From the NCBI GenBank assembly GCA_937899055.1, contig CALBPX010000024.1, positions 1 through 38,211 of the forward strand: 38,211 bases of DNA, given 5' to 3'. Positions within the stretch are counted from its first letter, which is position 1. Every line of letters starts with the position of its first letter. The translations under genes and the position numbers were made by a program. The notes under the pieces were generated by a model, which was not told where the DNA came from, ran no database searches, and was given only the letters and a program-made list of their open reading frames with translations. Shown in pieces: positions 32,470 through 38,211 of this stretch. Origin of the DNA: an uncultured Bacteroidales bacterium. Its GTDB lineage: Bacteria > Bacteroidota > Bacteroidia > Bacteroidales > UBA932.

Positions 32470-33111
32470 TCAGAACAGGTTGGTGCCGTGCAGCTGGGGA
32501 GCTTTTGAATCCTCAGCGATGAGTTCCATGTTGCTCTTTCTGATGCCTTTGCCGGCTATTATGGTTATTCTGCCGGCTGCCTGAGCTACAAGCTTTGCAA
32601 TGTTGAAGCGGCCCTTGAAAGCATCCTCACGGTTGCCCGATGTGAGCAGGTGGGTGCATCCGAGAGCAATTATATCCTCCAGAGCTTTTTGGGGATCCGC
32701 TACATCGTCAAAAGCACGGTGAAAGGTGATTTGTGGAGTTGCATTTTCTTTTGAAACATTTACAAGGAACCTGGTGGCCGATGTATCTACCTGACGGTCT
32801 GGGGTAAGTGCCCCAAAGACAAAGCCGTTTACAAACTTTCCGTTGGATATGAGGCTTTTGAAGGCCTTTATCTGAGCAGCCATTTCTTCCAGTTCTTCCC
32901 TGGTGTAAACAAAGTTCCCGCCTCTTGGCCTTATCATTACATTTACCGGAACAGTGCTGACCTCCAGAACTTTTTCCGTAAGTGAAATGGACGGGGTAAC
33001 TCCGCCAAGGTCTATCTTTTCGCAGAGTTCTATGCGGCTTGCTCCCATGAGGCAGGCCCTTCTGACTTCTTCAAGGCTTGTGCAGCAGCTTTCCAGAAAA
33101 TACTTTCTCAT
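32470..33111 (-). CDS. cutC: CutC family protein, short C-terminus
   Basis: A 213-residue TIM-barrel protein of the CutC family. Hallmarks are MGASRIELCEKIDLGGVTPS, VNVMIRPRGGNFVYT, FGALTPDRQVD, ITFHRAFDDV, and LLTSGNREDAF followed by ITIIAGKGI. CutC was linked to copper homeostasis, but its true activity is unclear. Family members are usually 240-250 residues; this one stops right after LHGTNLF, lacking about 30-35 C-terminal residues, so it may be truncated. The frame extends upstream across tRNA-Leu, but the ATG at 33111 lies 4 nt after a perfect -7 box and opens the family-typical start MRKYFLE. It is convergent with the transglutaminase gene. Confidence 0.9.
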   Translation of the reverse strand: MRKYFLESCCTSLEEVRRACLMGASRIELCEKIDLGGVTPSISLTEKVLEVSTVPVNVMIRPRGGNFVYTREELEEMAAQIKAFKSLISNGKFVNGFVFGALTPDRQVDTSATRFLVNVSKENATPQITFHRAFDDVADPQKALEDIIALGCTHLLTSGNREDAFKGRFNIAKLVAQAAGRITIIAGKGIRKSNMELIAEDSKAPQLHGTNLF

Positions 33112-33115
33112 ACGG

Positions 33116-33123
33116 CAAATGTA
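33116..33123 (-). promoter_or_regulatory. -7 box for cutC
   Basis: TACATTTG on the minus strand fits the consensus and ends only 4 nt before the ATG, predicting a leaderless mRNA. It lies about 37 nt past the tRNA-Leu terminator hairpin. Confidence 0.5.
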
Positions 33124-33160
33124 CGAAAAAGGAAAGGTGCAGGAGGTGAGTAGGGTACGA

Positions 33161-33190
33161 AAAAAAAAGAGATGATTGCTCATCTCTCTT
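33161..33190 (-). terminator. Terminator after tRNA-Leu
   Basis: On the minus strand AGAGATGA pairs with TCATCTCT around a 4-nt loop, followed by eight T. It lies just past the tRNA 3' end and separates it from cutC. Confidence 0.88.
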
Positions 33191-33195
33191 TTTTG

Positions 33196-33278
33196 TGCCC
33201 AGGACAAGAGTCGAACTTGCACACCATTGCTGGCACTAGTCCCTGAAACTAGCGTGTCTACCATTCCACCACCTGGGC
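33196..33278 (-). tRNA. tRNA-Leu (anticodon CAG)
   Basis: On the minus strand: acceptor GCCCAGG/CCTGGGC, anticodon stem CTAGT/ACTAG with loop TTCAGGG (anticodon CAG), a long variable arm of the class II type, and T stem and loop GCAAG-TTCGACT-CTTGT. The discriminator is A and CCA is not encoded. It reads the leucine codon CUG. Confidence 0.95.
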
Positions 33279-33290
33279 TTTCAGGGACTG

Positions 33291-33324
33291 CAAAAATACA
33301 ATTTTTTTCTAAATAACAATCAAA
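33291..33324 (-). promoter_or_regulatory. Promoter of tRNA-Leu
   Basis: On the minus strand TTTG (33321-33324), a 22-nt spacer and TATTTTTG (33291-33298) precede the tRNA by 12 nt, a near-consensus layout. Confidence 0.6.
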
Positions 33325-33335
33325 ATACATAGGTT

Positions 33336-33366
33336 TTTGACGGTGTTTGTTGATTTTGTATCTTAG
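33336..33366 (+). promoter_or_regulatory. Promoter of menG-cls
   Basis: TTTG (33336-33339), a 19-nt spacer and TATCTTAG (33359-33366, one mismatch to TAnnTTTG) precede the menG ATG by 8 nt. It is divergent from the tRNA-Leu promoter. Confidence 0.55.
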
Positions 33367-33374
33367 TGCCGTAT

Positions 33375-34121
33375 ATGGATACAGCACCTATTTTTAACAA
33401 GATATCAGATAAGTACGACAGGTTCAACCACCTGTTCTCATTGAATATAGACAAAAAATGGCGCAGACAGTGTGCTAAAGCCGCTTTCCTTCAGGCCAGC
33501 CGGGTGGCATCTCTGTCCGGTAGGCAGGTATCCGACATCAAAGTTCTTGATTTGGCCTGCGGTACTGGCGATTTGAGCATAGAGCTTGCAAAGCGCGGCT
33601 TGAATGTAACGGGTGTCGATATTTCTGAAGGAATGTTGGAAGTGGGGCGGCGGAAAATAGACAGGCTCTGGCAGGGTAAGAATTCAAAGTATCCCAAACC
33701 GGTACTTGAGAAAGGAGACGGGGCTGACCTGCCTTTCGGTGACGCTTCAGTGGATATTGTTACAATCGGCTATGGCATAAGGAATTTCAACGACCGGCCT
33801 ACATCGCTGAGCCAGATACTCAGAGTTCTTTCCCCAGGAGGAGTTCTGCTGATTCTGGAGTTCGGCCAACCGAGGAACAGGTTCGTCAGAGCAGCTTACA
33901 AGCCCTATTTCAGGTATATGATTCCAGGAATGGCCTCCGCCCTTACCAAAGGAAAAGATAAGGCCGAGTATAAATACTTCATAAAGTCTGTAGAAAATTT
34001 TCCTAAATTTGAAAAGTTTTGCAATGAACTCTCACAGGCGGGGTTCCGGCAGGCAGAATTCAAGAGTCAGACCTTTGGCATTTCTGTCCTGTACAAAGCT
34101 TTCAAACCAATGGAAAAATGA
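33375..34121 (+). CDS. menG: Demethylmenaquinone methyltransferase (UbiE/MenG)
   Basis: A 248-residue SAM-dependent methyltransferase for the last step of menaquinone synthesis. The SAM motif is VLDLACGTGDLS (57-68), with VDIS following as the acidic end of strand 2. GDGADLPFGD, VTIGYGIRNFNDR and GGVLLILEFGQP are UbiE/MenG-specific blocks. The N-terminus FNKISDKYDRFNHLFSLNID is also typical. A GTG at 33366 is in frame but overlaps the -7 box, so the ATG at 33375 is used. Since Bacteroidota make menaquinone rather than ubiquinone, menG is the better name. It overlaps cls by 4 nt (ATGA). Confidence 0.96.
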   Translation: MDTAPIFNKISDKYDRFNHLFSLNIDKKWRRQCAKAAFLQASRVASLSGRQVSDIKVLDLACGTGDLSIELAKRGLNVTGVDISEGMLEVGRRKIDRLWQGKNSKYPKPVLEKGDGADLPFGDASVDIVTIGYGIRNFNDRPTSLSQILRVLSPGGVLLILEFGQPRNRFVRAAYKPYFRYMIPGMASALTKGKDKAEYKYFIKSVENFPKFEKFCNELSQAGFRQAEFKSQTFGISVLYKAFKPMEK

Positions 34122-35611
34122 TACTTTTTTCTTGGCATACCTTCTGGCCGATTCTTTCTGCGGTGCTCTATGCTATGAACATGTGCATAGCCATATATGC
34201 TTCCGTGGCCATGATATTGCGCCGTCAGGATCCTGTCAAAACCCTGTCGTGGACGGCGGTGATGATATTGCTTCCGTATTTGGGTGTAATCCTGTATATG
34301 ACATTCGGTCAGAACTTCCGCAAGCGTAAGATGTTCTCCCGCAAGGGGCTCGGTGACCTCAAAATCAGGCAGGAACTGTCGGCCGACGAAAATGAAGCCC
34401 TGTTATCCTCTGCTGAGTTCCTTCCATTGGATATGAAGCCCTTCCGCAAACTCATTCACCAGAACCTGAGAAACAGCTATTCCCTTGTGGACTTTAACCG
34501 CGACATAGAGTTCTTCTACAGCGGCAAGAATGCACTGGACGCAATGTATCAGGCCATTGAAGGGGCAACCCACCATGTTCATCTTCAGACATATATCCTG
34601 GAAAACGACCGCATAGGAAACAAGTTCATATCGCTGCTTATGGACAAGGCCAAAAGCGGGGTTGAGGTAAGGCTGATGTTCGACGATGTAGGAAGCGGCA
34701 AAATTTCCAAGAGCCTGATTTCCCAGATGCGGAAATCCGGAATGGAAGTCCTTGTTTTTTCTCCGGTAAGTTTTTGGATGCCAATGTCTAAAATCAACTA
34801 CCGAAACCATAGGAAGATACTTGTAGTAGATGGAGATAAGGGTTTTCTGGGCGGAGTAAACATAGCGGACCGTTACTACTATGGCACATCTTCCGGCCCC
34901 TGGCGCGATACCCAGATAAAGATTTCTGGCGAAAGCGTTTTTTCTCTTCAGACCAGTTTTCTGCTGGACCGTTACTTTGTACTGAATCACCGTCTGAGCT
35001 ACAACAAGAAATATTACCCCACAATCAACATAGGCCGCAAACAGTTCCCTGGCGGCAATATGCATTTCTACACCCAGATTATATCCTCCGGCCCCGACAG
35101 CGACTGGGCAGGAATCATGCAGTGCTATTTTACGGCAATAACATCGGCCCAGAACCGTATCAGCATAGTATCGCCGTATTTTTCTCCCAATGCCACCATC
35201 CTGAATGCCATAAAGGTTGCGGCCTTGGGAAACATAGATGTAAGGCTCATGATTCCGGAAGTTGCAGACAGTCTGATGGCACATTACGGAACCCATTCAT
35301 ATATAACTGAACTTCTGGAAGCCGGGGTAAAGGTTTATCTTTTCAAAGGCGGTTTCAATCATTCCAAGGTAATCAGCGTGGACGGCAAGCTTGCCATCAT
35401 AGGTTCAGCAAATATGGACGAAAGGAGTTTTGAGCACAACTTTGAAGTGATGGCAGTAATTTACGACGGCGGCTGTGCGGCAAACATAGAACGGCGTTTC
35501 AATCAGGACCTTGTCTGCTGCACGAGGGTTAATCTGGAGGAGTGGAGGCACAGGAGCCTTGCCAACAAAGTGAAGGAGAGTTTCTTCCGTCTTCTGTCTC
35601 CGCTGATTTAG
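34118..35611 (+). CDS. cls: Cardiolipin synthase (phospholipase D family)
   Basis: A 497-residue membrane enzyme that makes cardiolipin, typically by joining two phosphatidylglycerols. Two N-terminal transmembrane helices (about 8-30 and 43-63) are followed by two HKD motifs: H231-x-K233-x4-D238 (HRKILVVDGD) and H415-x-K417-x4-D422 (HSKVISVDG). Each is followed by the Gly/Asn block (GGVNIADRY, GSANMDERS). The length and the two HKD repeats match bacterial ClsA-like enzymes. Translation is probably coupled to menG through the ATGA overlap; both act at the inner membrane. Confidence 0.95.
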   Translation: MILFSWHTFWPILSAVLYAMNMCIAIYASVAMILRRQDPVKTLSWTAVMILLPYLGVILYMTFGQNFRKRKMFSRKGLGDLKIRQELSADENEALLSSAEFLPLDMKPFRKLIHQNLRNSYSLVDFNRDIEFFYSGKNALDAMYQAIEGATHHVHLQTYILENDRIGNKFISLLMDKAKSGVEVRLMFDDVGSGKISKSLISQMRKSGMEVLVFSPVSFWMPMSKINYRNHRKILVVDGDKGFLGGVNIADRYYYGTSSGPWRDTQIKISGESVFSLQTSFLLDRYFVLNHRLSYNKKYYPTINIGRKQFPGGNMHFYTQIISSGPDSDWAGIMQCYFTAITSAQNRISIVSPYFSPNATILNAIKVAALGNIDVRLMIPEVADSLMAHYGTHSYITELLEAGVKVYLFKGGFNHSKVISVDGKLAIIGSANMDERSFEHNFEVMAVIYDGGCAANIERRFNQDLVCCTRVNLEEWRHRSLANKVKESFFRLLSPLI

Positions 35612-35661
35612 TTTTTTATCGCGATGAAAAAGAAAAGTATTGATATTTAAAAGATTACACT

Positions 35662-36606
35662 ATGAAGAAAATGTATGTGGCCGGTGTGGACATCGGCGGC
35701 CAGACGGCAAAAATAGGAATCGTGGACCGGAAGGGGACTATCCTTGCCCGCAAGGTGATAAGCACAAAGTACAAGGATGCCGACAAGTTCATAACCCTGC
35801 TTTCGGACAGTATCCGCGAGATGACAGCAGACATAGGTCTGGAGAATCTCAACGGAGTTGGAGTGGGGGCTCCTGACGGCAACTATTACACCGGAGACAT
35901 CGTAGAGGCTACCAACCTTATGTGGGCTAAGGGCAAGACGGTACATTTTGCAAATGACCTTTCTAAAAAGCTTGGAGGGCTGAAGGTTACCATTACAAAC
36001 GATGCCAACGCAGCGGCCATAGGCGAGATGAAGTACGGGGCTGCAAAGGGTATGAAAAACTTCATAGAAATAACTCTTGGAACCGGAGTGGGCAGCGGAA
36101 TTGTCATAGACGGCAAACTGGTTTACGGACATGATGGATTTGCCGGAGAACTGGGCCATACCTGTGCCGTCAAAGGAGGCCGAGACTGCGGCTGCGGTCA
36201 GAAGGGCTGTCTGGAGTGCTATTGCTCAGCTACGGGAGTTGCCCGCACAGCAGTGGAAATGCTCTCAAAATCAAGGGCAAAGAGCCTTCTTAGGGGCAAA
36301 AGGGACATAACCTCCAAAGATGTGTTTGACGCTGCCGAAAAAGGCGACAAGCTGGCAATCAAGATATTTGCCGATACCGGAAGGATCATGGGAGAGAAGT
36401 TTGCCGATTTTATTCCGTTTTCTGCACCTGAAGCCATTATCCTGTTCGGCGGCCTGACTCACGCCAAAGACTATTTCCTGGAGCAGCTTGTAGATTCCAT
36501 GAACGAAAACGTGGTATTCCTGTGGAAAGGCAAGGTCAAGGTACTGGTAAGTGCCCTCAACGAATCGGATGCGGCAATTCTGGGAGCTTCTGCCCTTGCA
36601 TGGTAA
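35662..36606 (+). CDS. ROK-family sugar kinase (glucokinase-like)
   Basis: A 314-residue ROK kinase. The phosphate-binding motif is VDIGGQTAKIGIVD (9-22), with Gln in place of the common Thr/Asn after GG. NDANAAAIGE, TLGTGVGSGIVIDG and the GELGHT motif form the sugar site. The ROK zinc motif CGCGQKGCLE is complete, consistent with a kinase rather than a regulator, and no HTH is present. Glucose is the most likely substrate, but N-acetylated sugars or mannose are possible. A 50-nt gap follows cls and 13 nt precede the next gene, so it may be cotranscribed with the dehydrogenase. No clear -7 box was found. Confidence 0.92.
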   Translation: MKKMYVAGVDIGGQTAKIGIVDRKGTILARKVISTKYKDADKFITLLSDSIREMTADIGLENLNGVGVGAPDGNYYTGDIVEATNLMWAKGKTVHFANDLSKKLGGLKVTITNDANAAAIGEMKYGAAKGMKNFIEITLGTGVGSGIVIDGKLVYGHDGFAGELGHTCAVKGGRDCGCGQKGCLECYCSATGVARTAVEMLSKSRAKSLLRGKRDITSKDVFDAAEKGDKLAIKIFADTGRIMGEKFADFIPFSAPEAIILFGGLTHAKDYFLEQLVDSMNENVVFLWKGKVKVLVSALNESDAAILGASALAW

Positions 36607-36619
36607 AATACTCAGCGAT

Positions 36620-37564
36620 ATGAAGAGCGATATGAAGATAGTGTTTTTAGATGCGGCTTCCATAGGGGAAGATGTTTCTCTGGAGCCTATAGCCTCTTTG
36701 GGCGAACTCGTAACATATCCGTTCACTTCCCCTGAGCAGGTGGAAGAAAGGATAGTGGATTGCGATATATTGATAATCAATAAGGTACAAATAAGGAAGC
36801 AGCAGATTGACTGGGGAAGGAACCTCAAGCTGATTTGTATTGCCGCTACCGGAACAAACAATGTTGATATGGAATACGCCGCCTCAAAGGGCATTCCGGT
36901 AAAGAATGTGGCCGGCTACTCTACACAGAGTGTGGCTCAGGTTACCATGGCTATGCTTCTGGGGCTTTCCTGCCATACGGCATATTACGACAGCAAGGTC
37001 AAGTCTGGAGAATACACAAGGGGCAACCTTGTTTCCGATGTTACCCGAAAGTGGGGAGAACTTTCCGGCCAGAGACTTGGAATCATAGGCCTTGGAACCA
37101 TTGGCAGCCGGGTAGCTGAACTGGCAGAAGGTTTCGGATTGGAGGTTGTCTATTACGCCACCAGCGGCAAGCCTCATTCCGACAAGTACCGGAGCCTGAG
37201 TCTTGAAGACCTGCTAAAAACCTCTGATTTCATCTCCGTTCACGCACCTTTGAACGATAGGACCAAGAATCTGGTTACCTATGACAAACTTGCTCTCTGC
37301 AAGAACACAGCAAAGGTCATCAACATAGGAAGAGGCGGAATCATCAACGAGGAAGACCTTGTCAAAGCCCTCAATGATAATATGATAGAAGGAATCGGAA
37401 TAGATGTATTCTCAAAGGAGCCGATACCGGAAGATTCTCCTTTCTTCAAGATAGAAGACAAGACCAGGGCAATCCTGCTGCCCCACATAGGCTGGACCAG
37501 CCGTGAAGCCCGCACCCTCCTGGTTGCCAAAATCGCTGAGAACATAAAAAGCTATTCTATTTAG
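36620..37564 (+). CDS. D-2-hydroxyacid dehydrogenase
   Basis: A 314-residue NAD-dependent dehydrogenase of the D-isomer 2-hydroxyacid family. The Rossmann motif GIIGLGTIGSRVAELA is at about 154-169. The catalytic set is visible as the Arg in NIGRGGIIN, the Glu in DVFSKEP and the His in LLPHIGWTS. GTNNVDMEYAASKGIPVKNV is the usual substrate-domain block. It reduces or oxidises a small 2-keto/2-hydroxy acid such as hydroxypyruvate, glycerate or lactate; which one cannot be read. A second in-frame ATG at 36632 gives the start MKIVFLDAA and is equally possible. The 3' end overlaps the convergent toxin gene by 8 nt. Confidence 0.92.
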   Translation: MKSDMKIVFLDAASIGEDVSLEPIASLGELVTYPFTSPEQVEERIVDCDILIINKVQIRKQQIDWGRNLKLICIAATGTNNVDMEYAASKGIPVKNVAGYSTQSVAQVTMAMLLGLSCHTAYYDSKVKSGEYTRGNLVSDVTRKWGELSGQRLGIIGLGTIGSRVAELAEGFGLEVVYYATSGKPHSDKYRSLSLEDLLKTSDFISVHAPLNDRTKNLVTYDKLALCKNTAKVINIGRGGIINEEDLVKALNDNMIEGIGIDVFSKEPIPEDSPFFKIEDKTRAILLPHIGWTSREARTLLVAKIAENIKSYSI

Positions 37565-37832
37565 CTGAGTAGTGGGTGTACATAGACAGGATGTGGATGG
37601 TAACTTCGTTTTCATTCACGCTGTATATGATTCTATGAATGCGTGTAATACGCCTGGACCACTTGCCTGACAAGGAGTATCTCAAGGCTTCAGGTTTACC
37701 TATGCCGGAATAAGGATGCTCTGCGATGTCTGCAAGAAGTCTTATTATCTTTGATATGATCGCGGTATTTCCTGTTGATTTCCAGTACTTGTACTGCTCC
37801 TGAGCCTTTTTTGTAATAACTATTCGGTACAT
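37557..37832 (-). CDS. yoeB: YoeB/Txe family toxin (mRNA interferase)
   Basis: A 91-residue RelE-fold toxin that cuts mRNA at the ribosome. The family pattern is clear: ITKKAQEQYKYWKSTG, GIGKPEALRYSLSGKWSRRI with Glu48, RITRIHRIIYSV, and the C-terminal SMYTHY with His87-Tyr88 matching the catalytic His-Tyr of E. coli YoeB. All key residues are present, so it is probably active. The start overlaps the antitoxin gene by 13 nt, the usual coupled arrangement. Confidence 0.95.
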   Translation of the reverse strand: MYRIVITKKAQEQYKYWKSTGNTAIISKIIRLLADIAEHPYSGIGKPEALRYSLSGKWSRRITRIHRIIYSVNENEVTIHILSMYTHYSAK

Positions 37833-38110
37833 TCCAGCCTCTTAAGGAATTGATCAATACTTTCTCCTTCTTTTTGGGATAAAATCTGTCCTTCCCTTAT
37901 ATCTTCCTCCGCTTTCTGAAGGTCTTCCATAACTTTTTTATTGCTAAGGATGTATTCTGTTTCAACCAAAGCGTTATAATCATCGAGGCTAATGACAACG
38001 ACACTTTTGGATTTAGGCCTTGTAACAATTAGTGGGGTGTTGCTTTCTACAACGGAATCCAGATACTTTTTAAGATTATTTCTAAGTTCTGTGAAATTAG
38101 TTGTTTTCAT
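37820..38110 (-). CDS. yefM: YefM/Phd family antitoxin
   Basis: A 96-residue antitoxin whose N-terminal Phd/YefM fold (MKTTNFTELRNNLKKYLDSV, then VESNTPLIVTR and SVVVISLDDYNALVET) binds DNA, and whose acidic C-terminus should wrap the toxin. The frame stays open to an ATG at 38173, but a consensus promoter (38132-38162) lies inside that stretch, so the start must be downstream: 38110 (family-typical MKTTNF) or 38119. It is the first gene of the pair and likely represses its own promoter with the toxin as co-repressor. Confidence 0.92.
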   Translation of the reverse strand: MKTTNFTELRNNLKKYLDSVVESNTPLIVTRPKSKSVVVISLDDYNALVETEYILSNKKVMEDLQKAEEDIREGQILSQKEGESIDQFLKRLECTE

Positions 38111-38124
38111 CATACTCATTATTG

Positions 38125-38137
38125 TCTTTGACAAAGA
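38125..38137 (-). promoter_or_regulatory. Candidate YefM-YoeB operator palindrome
   Basis: TCTTTG-T-CAAAGA is a perfect 6-bp-arm palindrome overlapping the -7 box and the predicted transcript start, a typical place for toxin-antitoxin autorepression. That YefM binds it is inference. Confidence 0.5.
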
Positions 38138-38162
38138 TAAGTACTCATTTCCGCACATCAAA
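38132..38162 (-). promoter_or_regulatory. Consensus promoter of yefM-yoeB
   Basis: On the minus strand TTTG (38159-38162), a 19-nt spacer and TATCTTTG (38132-38139) fully match the Bacteroidota consensus. The predicted start is near 38125, which rules out the far-upstream ATG. Confidence 0.8.
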
Positions 38163-38211
38163 ATATTATCCATACAATAATTGTTTTATTATTTTTTTGA
38201 CAAAATAAAAG

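Noticed and set aside
34403..35296. Minus-strand frame inside cls
   Set aside because: Overlaps both the enzyme core and the space between the two HKD motifs; a shadow of the real gene.
38111..38173. N-terminal extension of the antitoxin from the ATG at 38173
   Set aside because: It would start upstream of a full-consensus promoter, and the YefM family begins at MKTTNF-like sequence.
1..38211. Insertion sequence, prophage or integrase
   Set aside because: No transposase, integrase, phage structural gene or terminal inverted repeat was seen anywhere in the window.

Overview
The window looks like a chromosomal segment of a Bacteroidota (Bacteroidales-like) bacterium. The evidence is the many TAnnTTTG -7 boxes (several paired with TTTG near -33), a scarcity of Shine-Dalgarno sites, lipoprotein signal peptides, a menaquinone methyltransferase, and best-recognised families typical of this phylum (OprP-type porin, lamin-tail lipoprotein, GH29 fucosidase, DUF4143 ATPase). 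Base composition looks moderate. I cannot name a genus. There is no phage, insertion sequence or CRISPR array.

Left part (1-18.2 kb): the 3' end of an O-antigen ligase/polymerase-like gene; a minus-strand pair of CoA-transferase and HerA/YjgR-like ATPase; dnaK; two uncharacterised exported proteins; an RluA-type pseudouridine synthase; a minus-strand gmk-nadD-lipoprotein unit; class II aldolase; a TauE/SafE transporter divergent from grpE-dnaJ; an M23 peptidase; and anmK. dnaK and grpE-dnaJ lie about 7 kb apart on opposite strands. Both carry the same upstream layout: a TGACA-N3-TGnC inverted repeat, exactly 22 nt, then a TGGCA element resembling the -24 half of a sigma-54 promoter.

Middle (18.2-20.6 kb): rplS with a strong promoter and a structured leader, followed by tRNA-Arg(ACG) and a perfect terminator. 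Next come three tandem 32-bp repeats whose last copy has become a promoter for a DUF4143 AAA ATPase with a nuclease-like C-terminal motif.

The most interesting region (20.6-28.5 kb) is a tight run of eight plus-strand genes that appears to be one phosphate/polyphosphate operon. It encodes a DUF47 (PhoU-like) regulator, a membrane protein resembling a degenerate PiT permease fused to a coiled coil and a LuxR-type HTH, an OprO/OprP-type porin, a lamin-tail lipoprotein, a CYTH-like protein, a canonical CYTH triphosphatase, a DASS/SLC13 anion transporter and MgtC. A GH29 fucosidase follows 7 nt later. A plausible reading is outer-membrane phosphate or polyphosphate entry, triphosphate hydrolysis, inner-membrane anion transport, and control by a membrane-bound transcription factor.

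Right part (30-38.2 kb): a transglutaminase-fold lipoprotein, a short cutC, tRNA-Leu(CAG), menG overlapping cls, a ROK sugar kinase, a D-2-hydroxyacid dehydrogenase, and a YefM-YoeB toxin-antitoxin pair with a consensus promoter and overlapping palindrome. Several genes have a -7 box only 4-8 nt before the ATG, implying leaderless mRNAs; this was used to correct start codons.
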